In this document: one piece after another, positions 17,301-24,581 of the stretch
How positions within the stretch are numbered: position 1 is the first letter of the stretch
How the letters are laid out: each line of letters opens with the position of its first letter
Assembly (NCBI GenBank): GCA_902779395.1
Contig: CACZBK010000015.1
Coordinates: 1-64,000, forward strand
Direction: 5' to 3'
Length of the DNA: 64,000 nucleotides
Source of the DNA: an uncultured Lachnospiraceae bacterium
Lineage (GTDB): Bacteria > Bacillota > Clostridia > Lachnospirales > Lachnospiraceae
Made by a program: the position numbers and the translations under genes
Notes under the pieces: model-generated
The model's database searches: none
The model's input: only the letters and a program-made list of their open reading frames with translations
Told to the model about the DNA's origin: nothing

Positions 17301-18959
17301 CCCGGAAAGGTCAGGGAGCTCAGAAATATCGTTATATTCGAGAGCGACTGATGTTAAATATTTCATCTTAAGAAGCGGTGTTATGTCTTTGATATTTTGC
17401 GAATATAGGGAGATACTTGTCAGATTAGGCAGTTTTTCAGGCAGATCTTCCAGAGATTTTATAACAAGGTCAAACTTTTCATAGGATGAGATCGTAAGAC
17501 TCTTCACATCCAATAATTTTGAATTATTAACATTAGCTTCGCCTACCTGTTTCTTTACGAGAGCATATATTCCGGAATCCTTAAAATCAGATTCGGTATA
17601 ATTAGTTATATCACCGATCGTAAACGTATAAGGATCATCCTTGCTGCCAAATGATTTAACCGCAGCGGAATTATATGAATAACGTAATTCAATATAATAA
17701 TAAAATACGGTATTGGGATTTACATCATTTGCATTAGGCGAAATACTGAATTTACCATCTTTATTAACAGCAATTGATTTACTCTTATAATAACTGTTAG
17801 TAGAAACAGTCTTATAATACAAATATGCTGTAAGTTCATCCTTCTCATAATAAGGGGTTAATTCACCTTCTACGATAAGGTTAGTTGAAATGCTGTTGTT
17901 AGCAGAAACGTTCGCTTTCAGATCTTTATCATCATACAGATCCTGTACAAAATCCTTCTTTACATAGCTTTTTTTGCCTTCACCAACATATACTACAGCA
18001 CGAAGTTCAAGCTCTTTATCAGTTTTGCCATAACTTCCCGTATAGTTATTGTTATCCTTATCATAATTAAGTGCTGAGATAACAGATGCACTTGCATCAT
18101 TTTCGCTTTTGACGACCAGTTGTACCTTCTCAATATATTCATTATCAGGATTATTAATTGATACACTGAAATCAGAACGATAATAGCCGTGGTCGCCGGT
18201 AGTAACATCCCCGATGCTTACTTTTGATTCGTTAACTGCAGCTTTGGTGGTAAATTGCTGGGGTTGTGTTACAAAAGCATATTTATTTCCTTCATCATAA
18301 TAACCCACAGCAACCTGATAATAATACGTTGTATCGGGAGACAGTAAAGCAGCTGTATTACCCAAAGGCGCTATTTTGACTGAATACGAATATTTGGTAT
18401 ATGGTTTTCCGTCAGTATCATCTTCTACACGCTGTGATTTCCCATAATCTGAGTTTGTGTACGTATAATCGGTAGAGTTTTGAAGGTCATTATTAGTTAT
18501 ATAATCCTTGTCCGGAAAAAACTCAGCATCTTCTTTAGTCGTATATATCACAAGAATAGAGTTATATTTATTTTCTGTTTTTGTTGCTTCCAGATTGAAT
18601 GTAGCAGCATAACTGCCCACTTCCAGATTACTGGATAATACCTTAAATGCATTTTCATCAATAGTGTTGTATTCCTTATCGTCATTGTTTTCATCAGGGA
18701 TGGAGTCGCTGTCCTCTTCACTGCCCGGCTCCTCTTCTGAAGATGACTCATCTTCATCCGTTGTATTATCTGAAACCGTTTCGTTTTGCGAAAGCGTTTC
18801 ATCTTCGGATACAGAATCCGTTTCACTGCCACCGCTTTCCTCTTCCGCGCTCACTTCCTGCTCATCCCCTGCGGCCAAAACCGAAAAACTGCCCATCTCA
18901 CCGGATAACATGGTGATGCTGAGCAGTATGCCAAGGGCTCGGCATAACTTTTTCTTCAT
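14316..18959 (-). CDS. Large secreted protein with LRR segment and InlB-type C-terminus
   Basis: This 1547-residue protein has a clear signal peptide (MKKKLCRALGILLSITML...VLAAG). A highly acidic Ser/Glu/Asp-rich spacer follows (about 30-100). Long beta-rich regions without a recognised family come next, with a short leucine-rich repeat stretch near residues 470-570 (LTSISLYSQNIKDI, LTSVALEYNDISEL). More Ig/fibronectin-like beta sequence follows. The C-terminal 130 residues resemble InlB B-repeats (GYTFKGWYVYY, FTANTYTVKYN, ITLYAVYGKKE). No LPXTG or SLH motif is seen. AAGGAGG lies 8 nt upstream of the ATG. It has its own strong promoter and terminator, so it is monocistronic. I infer a surface or secreted interaction protein; no catalytic motif was found. 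Confidence 0.85.
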   Translation of the reverse strand: MKKKLCRALGILLSITMLSGEMGSFSVLAAGDEQEVSAEEESGGSETDSVSEDETLSQNETVSDNTTDEDESSSEEEPGSEEDSDSIPDENNDDKEYNTIDENAFKVLSSNLEVGSYAATFNLEATKTENKYNSILVIYTTKEDAEFFPDKDYITNNDLQNSTDYTYTNSDYGKSQRVEDDTDGKPYTKYSYSVKIAPLGNTAALLSPDTTYYYQVAVGYYDEGNKYAFVTQPQQFTTKAAVNESKVSIGDVTTGDHGYYRSDFSVSINNPDNEYIEKVQLVVKSENDASASVISALNYDKDNNNYTGSYGKTDKELELRAVVYVGEGKKSYVKKDFVQDLYDDKDLKANVSANNSISTNLIVEGELTPYYEKDELTAYLYYKTVSTNSYYKSKSIAVNKDGKFSISPNANDVNPNTVFYYYIELRYSYNSAAVKSFGSKDDPYTFTIGDITNYTESDFKDSGIYALVKKQVGEANVNNSKLLDVKSLTISSYEKFDLVIKSLEDLPEKLPNLTSISLYSQNIKDITPLLKMKYLTSVALEYNDISELPDLSGIKWERLSLNNNLLSEESVAAAKVPESVDFDWSSRDNDLIAADSYYIDANGIYPIILKFTGSKSGRHYVTTISINNISKTYDSFEGYNKTLVITTAKDDFALEQGKEYSAEITVNDGYSDIIKLDKTISFVPMNADAGDYYISPWTDNFCVSVYPTGGYYDSASFNCIQVVKNDRVYYTSNSSLYCYSDDLGRKLYYDIFEQSSFTGLDYNSSRIESVYLNTVRLPAPGDYDLALVLNDGDKMVWTNNVHVTDYALVEDIGYDSLGYDNSGEYYYIRLNGYNLDKENGFPVICDDKEVEYTTVNDVIRTSDKGYVYQLKKNDNWAEINKAPEETDYIVKIVGEKVIDQRKDNNKTIKALYLKDKEGINLKPVTAYYNWKKQTFEYTFNSTVKEGTEINLEFFTDSSVKDITATATGKTDNKGILSLKPINSEGAAYIPENGFQQYYRVKSGDAVFEGNFRIQWYNWSENYSGPVNNDYLHAWVTDRYLIAPAADIEVHMEATPNKHSTNKLVARIIGTEEKKELKYTKENSYDRFDSGKWTFSKPLPAGNYTVEVYEVVSGEEVSLYTCDFYVKEKGVFYTDNNWQSFYYNDLSAANAYISMPFEDVPATDKESDLKAFVEKIKLKVEVFDADYKLVNGLTITPTSASGKSLYFDIKGLDEDALCYYVRFTKDGKTPLSIYDDTEYYNDPVHGNKLSRSSGFGLSGSTDYYAYYCVYTNELKNQLPLTLNFYEFSDQSRLVQSLTVKKEDIDNNYYYFTKDDVAKLDPSTVYTCFVISNNQRVRSQTGYFASRDNGKAANPYTITLKANKKETISATLKLNTNGADPMTAYYTKAKNEKSAKMAKLTKKGYTFKGWYVYYTVKGKVKKKKVTSITASIIKKYAEGGAGGTLALNAEFTANTYTVKYNKTGKFEGKKVKTSGKIKSEKLKYSSDLAITVKGSELTLKDSTLELKGWTTVKNGTEVLFEVGENVNLTTILPAKGKTITLYAVYGKKE

Positions 18960-19014
18960 GCTGTTTTCCTCCTTGAAATAATAAGATTGTGTTGATATTC
19001 AGAACACTATTATT

Positions 19015-19043
19015 ATTTTATCCCCGCCGGCAGACACAGTCAA
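19015..19043 (-). promoter_or_regulatory. Strong promoter of the 1547-aa secreted protein gene
   Basis: On the minus strand TTGACT (19043-19038) is followed by a 17-bp spacer and TAAAAT (19020-19015). Confidence 0.75.
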
Positions 19044-19067
19044 ATATAAAGGCACCCAAAGGGTGCC
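19042..19067 (-). terminator. Probable terminator downstream of the AI-2E family gene
   Basis: A perfect 7-bp hairpin GGCACCC-AAA-GGGTGCC (19051-19067) is followed on the minus strand by TTTATATTT. It is about 180 bp beyond the AI-2E gene stop. The intervening 19068-19249 shows no other clear feature. Confidence 0.55.
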
Positions 19068-19249
19068 AAAGTTTAGTTCGTACATTTGGGAGTTTTGCGG
19101 TTCACATAATCGAAATATGTAAATCACTTATTTAAAAACTGTCCTCTACCTCTACAGTATGGCTGAATTGGCTGTGAGGCAGCTTTTTATGCTTTTTCAG
19201 ACAGCCAAGGACAAAGCATAGCATGGCAAATATCGTTACAACACAGAAA

Positions 19250-20617
19250 CTAATCTCCCTTTTTCTTATCTTCTTCCGGATTTTCGGCTTTCTTCTTGTG
19301 GGTGAAAAACGCCTTGAAGTCCTTACCGCTCATAACACCTTTTATATCCTCTTTGGGAAGACGTACATATTCGCCGTCCTCATTGATATAATCAACATGA
19401 ACATATTGCTTCGTGTTATCTTTTAAGCCTTTTTCTTTAAGCTTTGCACGTATAAAGCTGCTCACTCCGGTATAGATGACAGCAAACACAGGCACCCCAA
19501 GAAGCATTCCCGGGAAGCCGAAAAGCCCGCCGAACAGTGTAATTGCAAATATCACCCAGAAACCTGAAAGCCCTGTCTTCTGCCCCAGGATAAGAGGCCC
19601 TATGACATTGCCGTCCAGCTGCTGAAGCACTATGATCAATATTACAAAATACAGGCACTGCTTGGGATCGACCAGAAGAACCAGTATGGCACTGGGGATC
19701 GCTCCTATAAAAGGCCCGAAGAAAGGAATTATATTTGTAACACCGATGATTATGCTTATCAGCAGTGCATAAGGAGTACGAAGTATCGTAGTTGCAATAA
19801 AGCACAAGAGACCGATGACTATGGAATCCAGGATCTTTCCGACAAAGAAATCCTGGAATATCTTGTTAGTATATCTAACATTATATATAAATGCATTAGC
19901 TGTATCTTTTTTCATAAGTGCATAAGCTATCTTTTTAGCCTGGCCTATCATCAGCTCCTTACTGCCAAGCAGATACAGCGAGATTATCATTCCTATTATG
20001 AAATTGAACAAAGACTTTATCAGGCTTATTCCGCCCGAAAGGACCACCCCGGCAAACTCATTCACTTTACCGAAAACATTGGTATTGATCCATTCGTTGA
20101 TGGGATCGGAAAAATTGTTCATCAGATTATTATATGCATCATCGAGAGCAGGGTATTTGACCAGCATCTTATCCACCCATACAGTCAGGTTCCATTGGTA
20201 AACAGGGAGATTCTTGCTTATCTTCTGGATGCTTTCGGCTATACCGGGGATTATGATGGCGAAGAAACCTACCATTATCAGCAAAAAGATAACAAATGTA
20301 ATAAATATAGATACACTTCTTACTTTTCTCTTTGCGCGTCCGCGTTTTTCACCTTCTTCACGGCCTTTAAAGATGCGTGCCGAAAACTTTGCATATATCC
20401 ACTTGTTCTCGATGCTGTTTACAATGGGTGCAAGTATATATGTGAGAACAAGACCGTCTATGATCGGTGTGAGTATCTTCAAAAGTTTATCCAGTTCTTC
20501 GGAAACTTCGCCCAGATGCATCAAAAGCATCAGAAAAAGAATAACCGCACAGGCCGAAAGAAAGAAGGTCAGCCCCATAAAGAAATATTTTCTTTTTTCA
20601 TCGCCGTCCATTTTCAT
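19250..20617 (-). CDS. AI-2E family transporter (PerM/YdbI-type permease)
   Basis: This is a 455-residue polytopic membrane protein. It opens with a charged stretch and a transmembrane segment (FFLSACAVILFLMLLM). A second hydrophobic hairpin surrounds LTPIIDGLVLTYILAPIV, and the C-terminal half carries the family's dense membrane segments with GxTNIIPFFGPFIGAIP and LQQLDGNVIGPLILG. Those two signatures define the UPF0118/AI-2E exporter superfamily, whose members export autoinducer-2 or act as Na+/H+ antiporters; which applies here is unknown. The hydrophilic tail is lysine/glutamate-rich. I chose ATG 20617 because the upstream ATG at 20629 abuts the GGAGG (20630-20634). A promoter directly upstream gives a leader of only about 18 nt. 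Confidence 0.85.
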   Translation of the reverse strand: MKMDGDEKRKYFFMGLTFFLSACAVILFLMLLMHLGEVSEELDKLLKILTPIIDGLVLTYILAPIVNSIENKWIYAKFSARIFKGREEGEKRGRAKRKVRSVSIFITFVIFLLIMVGFFAIIIPGIAESIQKISKNLPVYQWNLTVWVDKMLVKYPALDDAYNNLMNNFSDPINEWINTNVFGKVNEFAGVVLSGGISLIKSLFNFIIGMIISLYLLGSKELMIGQAKKIAYALMKKDTANAFIYNVRYTNKIFQDFFVGKILDSIVIGLLCFIATTILRTPYALLISIIIGVTNIIPFFGPFIGAIPSAILVLLVDPKQCLYFVILIIVLQQLDGNVIGPLILGQKTGLSGFWVIFAITLFGGLFGFPGMLLGVPVFAVIYTGVSSFIRAKLKEKGLKDNTKQYVHVDYINEDGEYVRLPKEDIKGVMSGKDFKAFFTHKKKAENPEEDKKKGD

Positions 20618-20641
20618 GATCCACAGCATCCTCCGGATTTT

Positions 20642-20670
20642 ATTTTATCAAACATGAGGATATTTTACAA
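20642..20670 (-). promoter_or_regulatory. Promoter of the AI-2E family transporter gene
   Basis: On the minus strand TTGTAA (20670-20665), a 17-bp spacer and TAAAAT (20647-20642). The predicted start site is next to the GGAGG at 20634-20630, so the leader would be very short. Confidence 0.65.
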
Positions 20671-20690
20671 TTATTTATTGCCATTTTATG

Positions 20691-21611
20691 TCATCCAAGT
20701 TTGCTTAAAAGTTTTTGAAAATACTCCGGCAGAGGAGCTTCGAATCTGATGAATTCATTTGTAGAAGGATGAACAAATCCCAGAACACCGGCATGCAGAA
20801 CCTGTCCGGGCTCATCTATCTTTATAAAGGATTTTGTGTGATTATACAGCTCATCTCCCAAAAGCGGGTGTCCTATATGCGACATATGCACCCTTATCTG
20901 ATGAGTCCGTCCTGTCTCAAGAGTACAGCTTATATGAGAACATTTTTCGAATTCTTTGATCACATGATAATGTGTCACTGCAGTTTTTGCGTGCAAAAGT
21001 CCGGAATGTACCGCCATGCGCTTTCTTTCAGACGGATCTCTTCCGATAGGAGCATCAACCGTTCCGTCGGAATCTTTAAACCGCCCCAGGCAGACAGCCT
21101 GATACACGCGGTCTATACTGTGTTCCTTAAACTGTGCAGCCAGCACTCTGTGCGCCGAATCATTTTTGCATATCACTAAAAGCCCGCTGGTATCGCGGTC
21201 GATCCTGTGGACTATCCCGGGGCGCATTACCCCGTTTATTCCGGACAGGTCCCTGCAATGAAACATCAAGGCATTGACAAGCGTACCCGAAAAATGGCCG
21301 GGAGCCGGATGTACCACCATCCCCTTCGGTTTATTGACAACTAAAAGATCCGTATCCTCAAATACTATATCCAGCGGAATATCCTCTGCTTTGATATCGG
21401 GAAGAACAGCATCCGGAAGACTGATAAATAGCTCATCGCCTTCCTTAAGCCGGGCTGAAGCCTTTGAGGAGCAGCCATTCAGAAGCACTTCCCCTTCTTT
21501 TATGAGTTTTTGTATGAATGATCTGGACTGATCAGGCATGAGCTCTGCACACACCTTATCAATGCGTTCGTCTTCCTGATCATCATTTATCACAAAACGG
21601 TATTCTGTCAA
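20691..21611 (-). CDS. RluA/RluD-family 23S rRNA pseudouridine synthase
   Basis: This 306-residue enzyme isomerises uridine to pseudouridine in rRNA. An N-terminal S4 RNA-binding domain (about 10-60, ERIDKVCAELMPDQSRSF...LLNG) is followed by the catalytic domain. The catalytic aspartate sits in HRIDRDTSGLLV, the RluA-family motif II. ETGRTHQIRVHMSHIGHPLLGD is also typical. I prefer the TTG start at 21611 because GGGAG lies 8 nt upstream and the protein then begins MTEYRF, as in homologues. An ATG at 21638 overlapping the lspA stop (ATGA) is the alternative and adds 9 residues. It follows lspA and aroB on the same strand, the usual lspA-rluD pairing of Firmicutes. Whether the target is 1911/1915/1917 or another site is not determinable. 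Confidence 0.9.
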   Translation of the reverse strand: MTEYRFVINDDQEDERIDKVCAELMPDQSRSFIQKLIKEGEVLLNGCSSKASARLKEGDELFISLPDAVLPDIKAEDIPLDIVFEDTDLLVVNKPKGMVVHPAPGHFSGTLVNALMFHCRDLSGINGVMRPGIVHRIDRDTSGLLVICKNDSAHRVLAAQFKEHSIDRVYQAVCLGRFKDSDGTVDAPIGRDPSERKRMAVHSGLLHAKTAVTHYHVIKEFEKCSHISCTLETGRTHQIRVHMSHIGHPLLGDELYNHTKSFIKIDEPGQVLHAGVLGFVHPSTNEFIRFEAPLPEYFQKLLSKLG

Positions 21612-21634
21612 AATACGATCTCCCTGCCGAATTA

Positions 21635-22168
21635 TCATTCTTTGTCATCCGGAACGGAAGCATCCTTTTTTTCCATAAACTTAAGCTCATCATCTTTATA
21701 CACAAAGATGATCAATATCATCAGCCATGCCGTTGCACATACGATAAATATATCAGCCACATTAAACACCGGGAAATTGATGATCTTTGCATACAGGAAA
21801 TCAGTAACCGAACCTTTATGGATACGGTCTATCACATTCCCGACAGCTCCTGCCGCGATCAGGCTCAAAGCCAGATTAAGCTGCATGTATTTCTTTTCAG
21901 CCGGTATCTTTGTCAGGAGAATAACTATACCGGTCACCACTACACAGGCTATGATCACAAAAACTACTTTTCCTCCCTTAAACAGCCCCCAGCTGGCTCC
22001 CGTATTCTCGTGATGATAAAACTGAAAAACCCCCGGGATCACATCAACATACTCGTATAATCCAAGCTTACCCCTTACGATATACTTCGTGAGCTGGTCA
22101 AGCAGTATAGCCAGAACAACTGCGATAGCATCTATAAATAATATAAGCTTTTTACTCATGCTTTTCAT
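21635..22168 (-). CDS. lspA: Lipoprotein signal peptidase (signal peptidase II)
   Basis: LspA is an aspartyl protease in the membrane that removes signal peptides from diacylglyceryl-modified prolipoproteins. The 177-residue protein has four transmembrane segments and the family blocks NTGASWGLFKGG, GAVGNVIDRIHKG (catalytic Asp) and FNVADIFI (second catalytic Asp). The usual FNxADS serine is isoleucine here. A charged C-terminal tail (FMEKKDASVPDDKE) extends it slightly. The ATG at 22168 overlaps the aroB stop by 4 bp, with AGGGA about 8 nt upstream. Its clients in this window would include ApbE, the OadG fusion, the M13 peptidase and the Sel1 lipoprotein. Confidence 0.95.
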   Translation of the reverse strand: MKSMSKKLILFIDAIAVVLAILLDQLTKYIVRGKLGLYEYVDVIPGVFQFYHHENTGASWGLFKGGKVVFVIIACVVVTGIVILLTKIPAEKKYMQLNLALSLIAAGAVGNVIDRIHKGSVTDFLYAKIINFPVFNVADIFIVCATAWLMILIIFVYKDDELKFMEKKDASVPDDKE

Positions 22169-23268
22169 TCGTTATCTTCCCTGTATTCTATCTCTCTGAT
22201 GCCTTCCAGCATCTCTTCTTCGGTAACGGAAGTATCAATATATGCCTTTCCTACACGCTTAAGCAGGATGAATTTAATACCGTTATCCATAGCCTTTTTA
22301 TCGGAACGCGTAAGCCGGATGATCTCTTCCGGATCTATATTATCTATGCTTATAGGGAGTTTAAAAGGAACAAACATATCCCTTATCTCATAATACTCTT
22401 CTGCAGAGAGCTTGCCTCTTTTAAAAGATATGAATGCAGCTGCAACACAGCCTAATGCCACACATTCTCCGTGAAGGAGTTCAAAATTCTTCGCTTTCTC
22501 TATGGCATGTCCTATGGTATGGCCGAAGTTCAATAATGCCCTGTCCCCCTGCTCCAGCGGATCACGCTCAACTATCCTCTGTTTGCAGCTGCAGCAGTGT
22601 GCGATCATCTCCTCCATAACAGAAGCATCCCTGTCATGTATCTCATACATCTTCGAAATGATCCATTCATAGAACGAGGCATCCATGATAAGACCGTATT
22701 TCATTACCTCGCCCATTCCCGAATAGAACTGCCTCGCATCGAGTGATGCTAATGTAGCAGTGTTGATATAAACAAGTTTAGGCATCTTAAAGGCTCCGAC
22801 CATATTTTTATATGCATCGAGATCCACGCCGGTCTTTCCGCCCACCGATGAATCAACCTGTGAAAGAAGCGTTGTGGGAACCTGGACCACATCAATCCCT
22901 CTCATATAGATCGCAGCACAGAAGCCTGCCGTATCACCTACCACGCCGCCGCCAAGAGCTATGACCAGGTCTTTTCTGTTCATCTTATGCTCTGTAAACT
23001 GTTTCAGCAGCTTTACGACGGTATCCATATTCTTATTTGCTTCACCGGCATCGAAAATGCATACGAATACCTCAGAAAAAACATCTTTGATCTTATTACA
23101 TATTTCATCGGCATAAAGAGGTCCTACGGTACTGTCTGTTACGATAGCGGCACGTTTTCCCTCGTAGCCCAGATCTTTGAGAGCTTCGGACAGCGATTCA
23201 AAATCATTTTCTATCCTTATATCGTAGATCGGTTTCTTATTCATACTTATACTTATCGTTGACGGCAT
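22165..23268 (-). CDS. aroB: 3-dehydroquinate synthase
   Basis: AroB converts DAHP to 3-dehydroquinate, the second step of the shikimate pathway, using NAD+ and a divalent metal. The 367-residue protein shows the NAD-binding GGGVVGDTAGFCAA, the catalytic VPTTLLSQVDSSVGGKTG, and the metal ligands in NFGHTIGHAIE and HGECVALG. I chose ATG 23268 (MPSTISISM), preceded by AAGGAG at 8 nt. The in-frame ATG at 23304 lies at or before the predicted transcription start. It is first gene of an operon with lspA and the pseudouridine synthase. No other aro genes are in the window. Confidence 0.96.
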   Translation of the reverse strand: MPSTISISMNKKPIYDIRIENDFESLSEALKDLGYEGKRAAIVTDSTVGPLYADEICNKIKDVFSEVFVCIFDAGEANKNMDTVVKLLKQFTEHKMNRKDLVIALGGGVVGDTAGFCAAIYMRGIDVVQVPTTLLSQVDSSVGGKTGVDLDAYKNMVGAFKMPKLVYINTATLASLDARQFYSGMGEVMKYGLIMDASFYEWIISKMYEIHDRDASVMEEMIAHCCSCKQRIVERDPLEQGDRALLNFGHTIGHAIEKAKNFELLHGECVALGCVAAAFISFKRGKLSAEEYYEIRDMFVPFKLPISIDNIDPEEIIRLTRSDKKAMDNGIKFILLKRVGKAYIDTSVTEEEMLEGIREIEYREDNE

Positions 23269-23307
23269 ATTCCATACTCCTTGTAATATCTCTGTAATGA
23301 CCATAGG

Positions 23308-23336
23308 ATTTTAACATATATACGCTTTTATGGCAA
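23308..23336 (-). promoter_or_regulatory. Promoter of the aroB-lspA-rluD-like operon
   Basis: On the minus strand TTGCCA (23336-23331), 17-bp spacer, TAAAAT (23313-23308). The predicted start site about 23301 supports the downstream aroB start at 23268. Confidence 0.75.
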
Positions 23337-23337
23337 A

Positions 23338-23365
23338 TTGAAAACCGACCCGTTCGGGCCGGTTT
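23338..23365 (-). terminator. Terminator of sepF
   Basis: A 10-bp stem (AAACCGACCC at 23342-23351 with GGGCCGGTTT at 23356-23365, one A-C mismatch) and GTTC loop, followed on the minus strand by TTTTC. It sits 35 bp past the sepF stop and directly before the aroB promoter. Confidence 0.8.
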
Positions 23366-23400
23366 CATATTATATCACAACATTTATTAAGAAGGATGTG

Positions 23401-23865
23401 TTACTCGGTGAAATTCTCCTGAAAAGCACCGGAGATACTGGTGGTCTCAGGTGTGATAATGTATATACCTGCAAGAGTGCTCTGAGCTGAATATGAAATA
23501 CGTCCGAATGAACAGTTAAGTGCATAAACGGTACCGCATACATAATCGAAGATCCTTCTTGCAAGAGCTTCGTCACAGCGCTCTGTATTGAGCACAACAG
23601 TATAACCTTCAAGTATCTTATCGGTTATCTCATGTGCATCATCAAATGATCCGGGCTGGATAGCAAAAACTTCACGTTCATGTGTGATCTCTTCTACTTT
23701 CTTGTTGGAAGTAAAAGGAGAAATCTTACCGAAACCTTTGGCTTTCTTCGCAGGCTTCTCTTCTACCTCATACTCATCATCCAGATACTCTTCCTCATCA
23801 TCATAGTAATCGTCACCTCTGCCGAATTTGCTGCTGAGAACAGCTGCCAGATTACCAAATGCCAT
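23401..23865 (-). CDS. sepF: Cell division protein SepF
   Basis: SepF is the FtsZ-associated membrane anchor that assembles into rings at the septum of Firmicutes. The 154-residue protein has the usual plan. A short amphipathic N-terminus (MAFGNLAAVLSSKFG) is the membrane-binding helix. An acidic, lysine-containing linker follows, then the DUF552 core (about 65-148) with PGSFDDAHEITDKILEG, VVLNTE and RRIFDYVCGTVYAL. GGGAGG is upstream of the ATG. It is flanked by its own promoter and terminator, unlike many Clostridia where it sits in an ylm operon. Confidence 0.92.
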   Translation of the reverse strand: MAFGNLAAVLSSKFGRGDDYYDDEEEYLDDEYEVEEKPAKKAKGFGKISPFTSNKKVEEITHEREVFAIQPGSFDDAHEITDKILEGYTVVLNTERCDEALARRIFDYVCGTVYALNCSFGRISYSAQSTLAGIYIITPETTSISGAFQENFTE

Positions 23866-23922
23866 TTATCTTTCCCTCCCGTTGATTAATCCTTGGGCAA
23901 TACTACGCCCCATCTGTTTCAT

Positions 23923-23951
23923 ATAATCGCACAAAAAACTGATTATGTCAA
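23923..23951 (-). promoter_or_regulatory. Probable sepF promoter
   Basis: On the minus strand TTGACA (23951-23946), 17 bp, GATTAT (23928-23923). A second TTGACATAAT occurs about 85 bp further upstream near 24035, so tandem promoters are possible. The rest of 23952-24105 shows nothing else clear. Confidence 0.55.
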
Positions 23952-24105
23952 CAACTTTTTTGGCTATTTTACTAGAAAAATGCCGTATTTACTGCATCTT
24001 GTGGTGGTTTACATAAAAAATACCAGATATATTATGTCAACACTTTATGTTAAACTGTTATGTAAACATATATTTATTATATCACATATCTCCTTGAAAT
24101 ACTTT

Positions 24106-24134
24106 TTGTATATTTCAGCTTTATATGCTACAAT
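24106..24134 (+). promoter_or_regulatory. Promoter of the 120-aa proline-rich protein gene
   Basis: TTGTAT (24106-24111), 17-bp spacer, TACAAT (24129-24134), on the plus strand, 29 bp before the ATG at 24164. Confidence 0.65.
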
Positions 24135-24163
24135 AAATATATTCAAATATGAGGAGGTCCGCT

Positions 24164-24526
24164 ATGGCACTGTTTGGAAAAAGATCAAATTCTGATACAC
24201 CCCCCGCTCCCATCGAATATAAGCCCGAACCGGCTAAAGCACCGGAGCCCGAGCCTTTACCCGAGCTTGATTTTCTTAAAGAGCCGTCTGTCAAGCCTGC
24301 TGAAACAGTATCGCCGGTATCGCAGATCCCGCAAGGTGATGCCGTAATAAAAAAACAGCCCCAGTATTCACAGCTGATCCTGGAAACAGAAAAGCCTCCT
24401 GTCATAACCGTATGCCGTTACGGAGGCAACTATGTAGCCACTGATCATGTACGTAATCTCCAGGCTGTAGAACGTACGGAATACGAAGCGCTGGAAAGTC
24501 TGATAAAACAGTACAATAAAAAATAG
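24164..24526 (+). CDS. Hypothetical 120-aa proline-rich protein
   Basis: I do not recognise the family. The ATG at 24164 follows GAGGAGG by 6 nt; the upstream ATG lies inside the ribosome-binding site. Residues 1-75 are low-complexity and rich in Pro/Glu/Ala (EYKPEPAKAPEPEPLPEL). The last 40 residues look folded (PPVITVCRYGGNYVATDHVRN, then a helix ERTEYEALESLIKQYNKK). There is no signal peptide, so it is probably cytoplasmic. It stands alone between its own promoter and a bidirectional terminator, divergent from sepF and convergent with the flotillin gene. Confidence 0.75.
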   Translation: MALFGKRSNSDTPPAPIEYKPEPAKAPEPEPLPELDFLKEPSVKPAETVSPVSQIPQGDAVIKKQPQYSQLILETEKPPVITVCRYGGNYVATDHVRNLQAVERTEYEALESLIKQYNKK

Positions 24527-24529
24527 CAC

Positions 24530-24563
24530 AAAAAAGGGGAGCTTTCTCAGCTCCCCCTTTCTT
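24530..24563. terminator. Bidirectional terminator between convergent genes
   Basis: GGGGAGC (24536-24542) pairs with GCTCCCC (24550-24556). The plus strand continues CTTTCTT and the minus strand TTTTTTGTG, so it can serve both the hypothetical gene and the flotillin gene. Confidence 0.85.
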
Positions 24564-24581
24564 ATCATTCATTTACTTTTT

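Noticed and set aside
20195-20749. 184-codon plus-strand open frame
   Set aside because: Antisense to the AI-2E transporter and pseudouridine synthase genes, spanning the promoter between them.
22165-23304. aroB starting at 23304
   Set aside because: That ATG lies at about the predicted transcription start; ATG 23268 has AAGGAG at the right distance.
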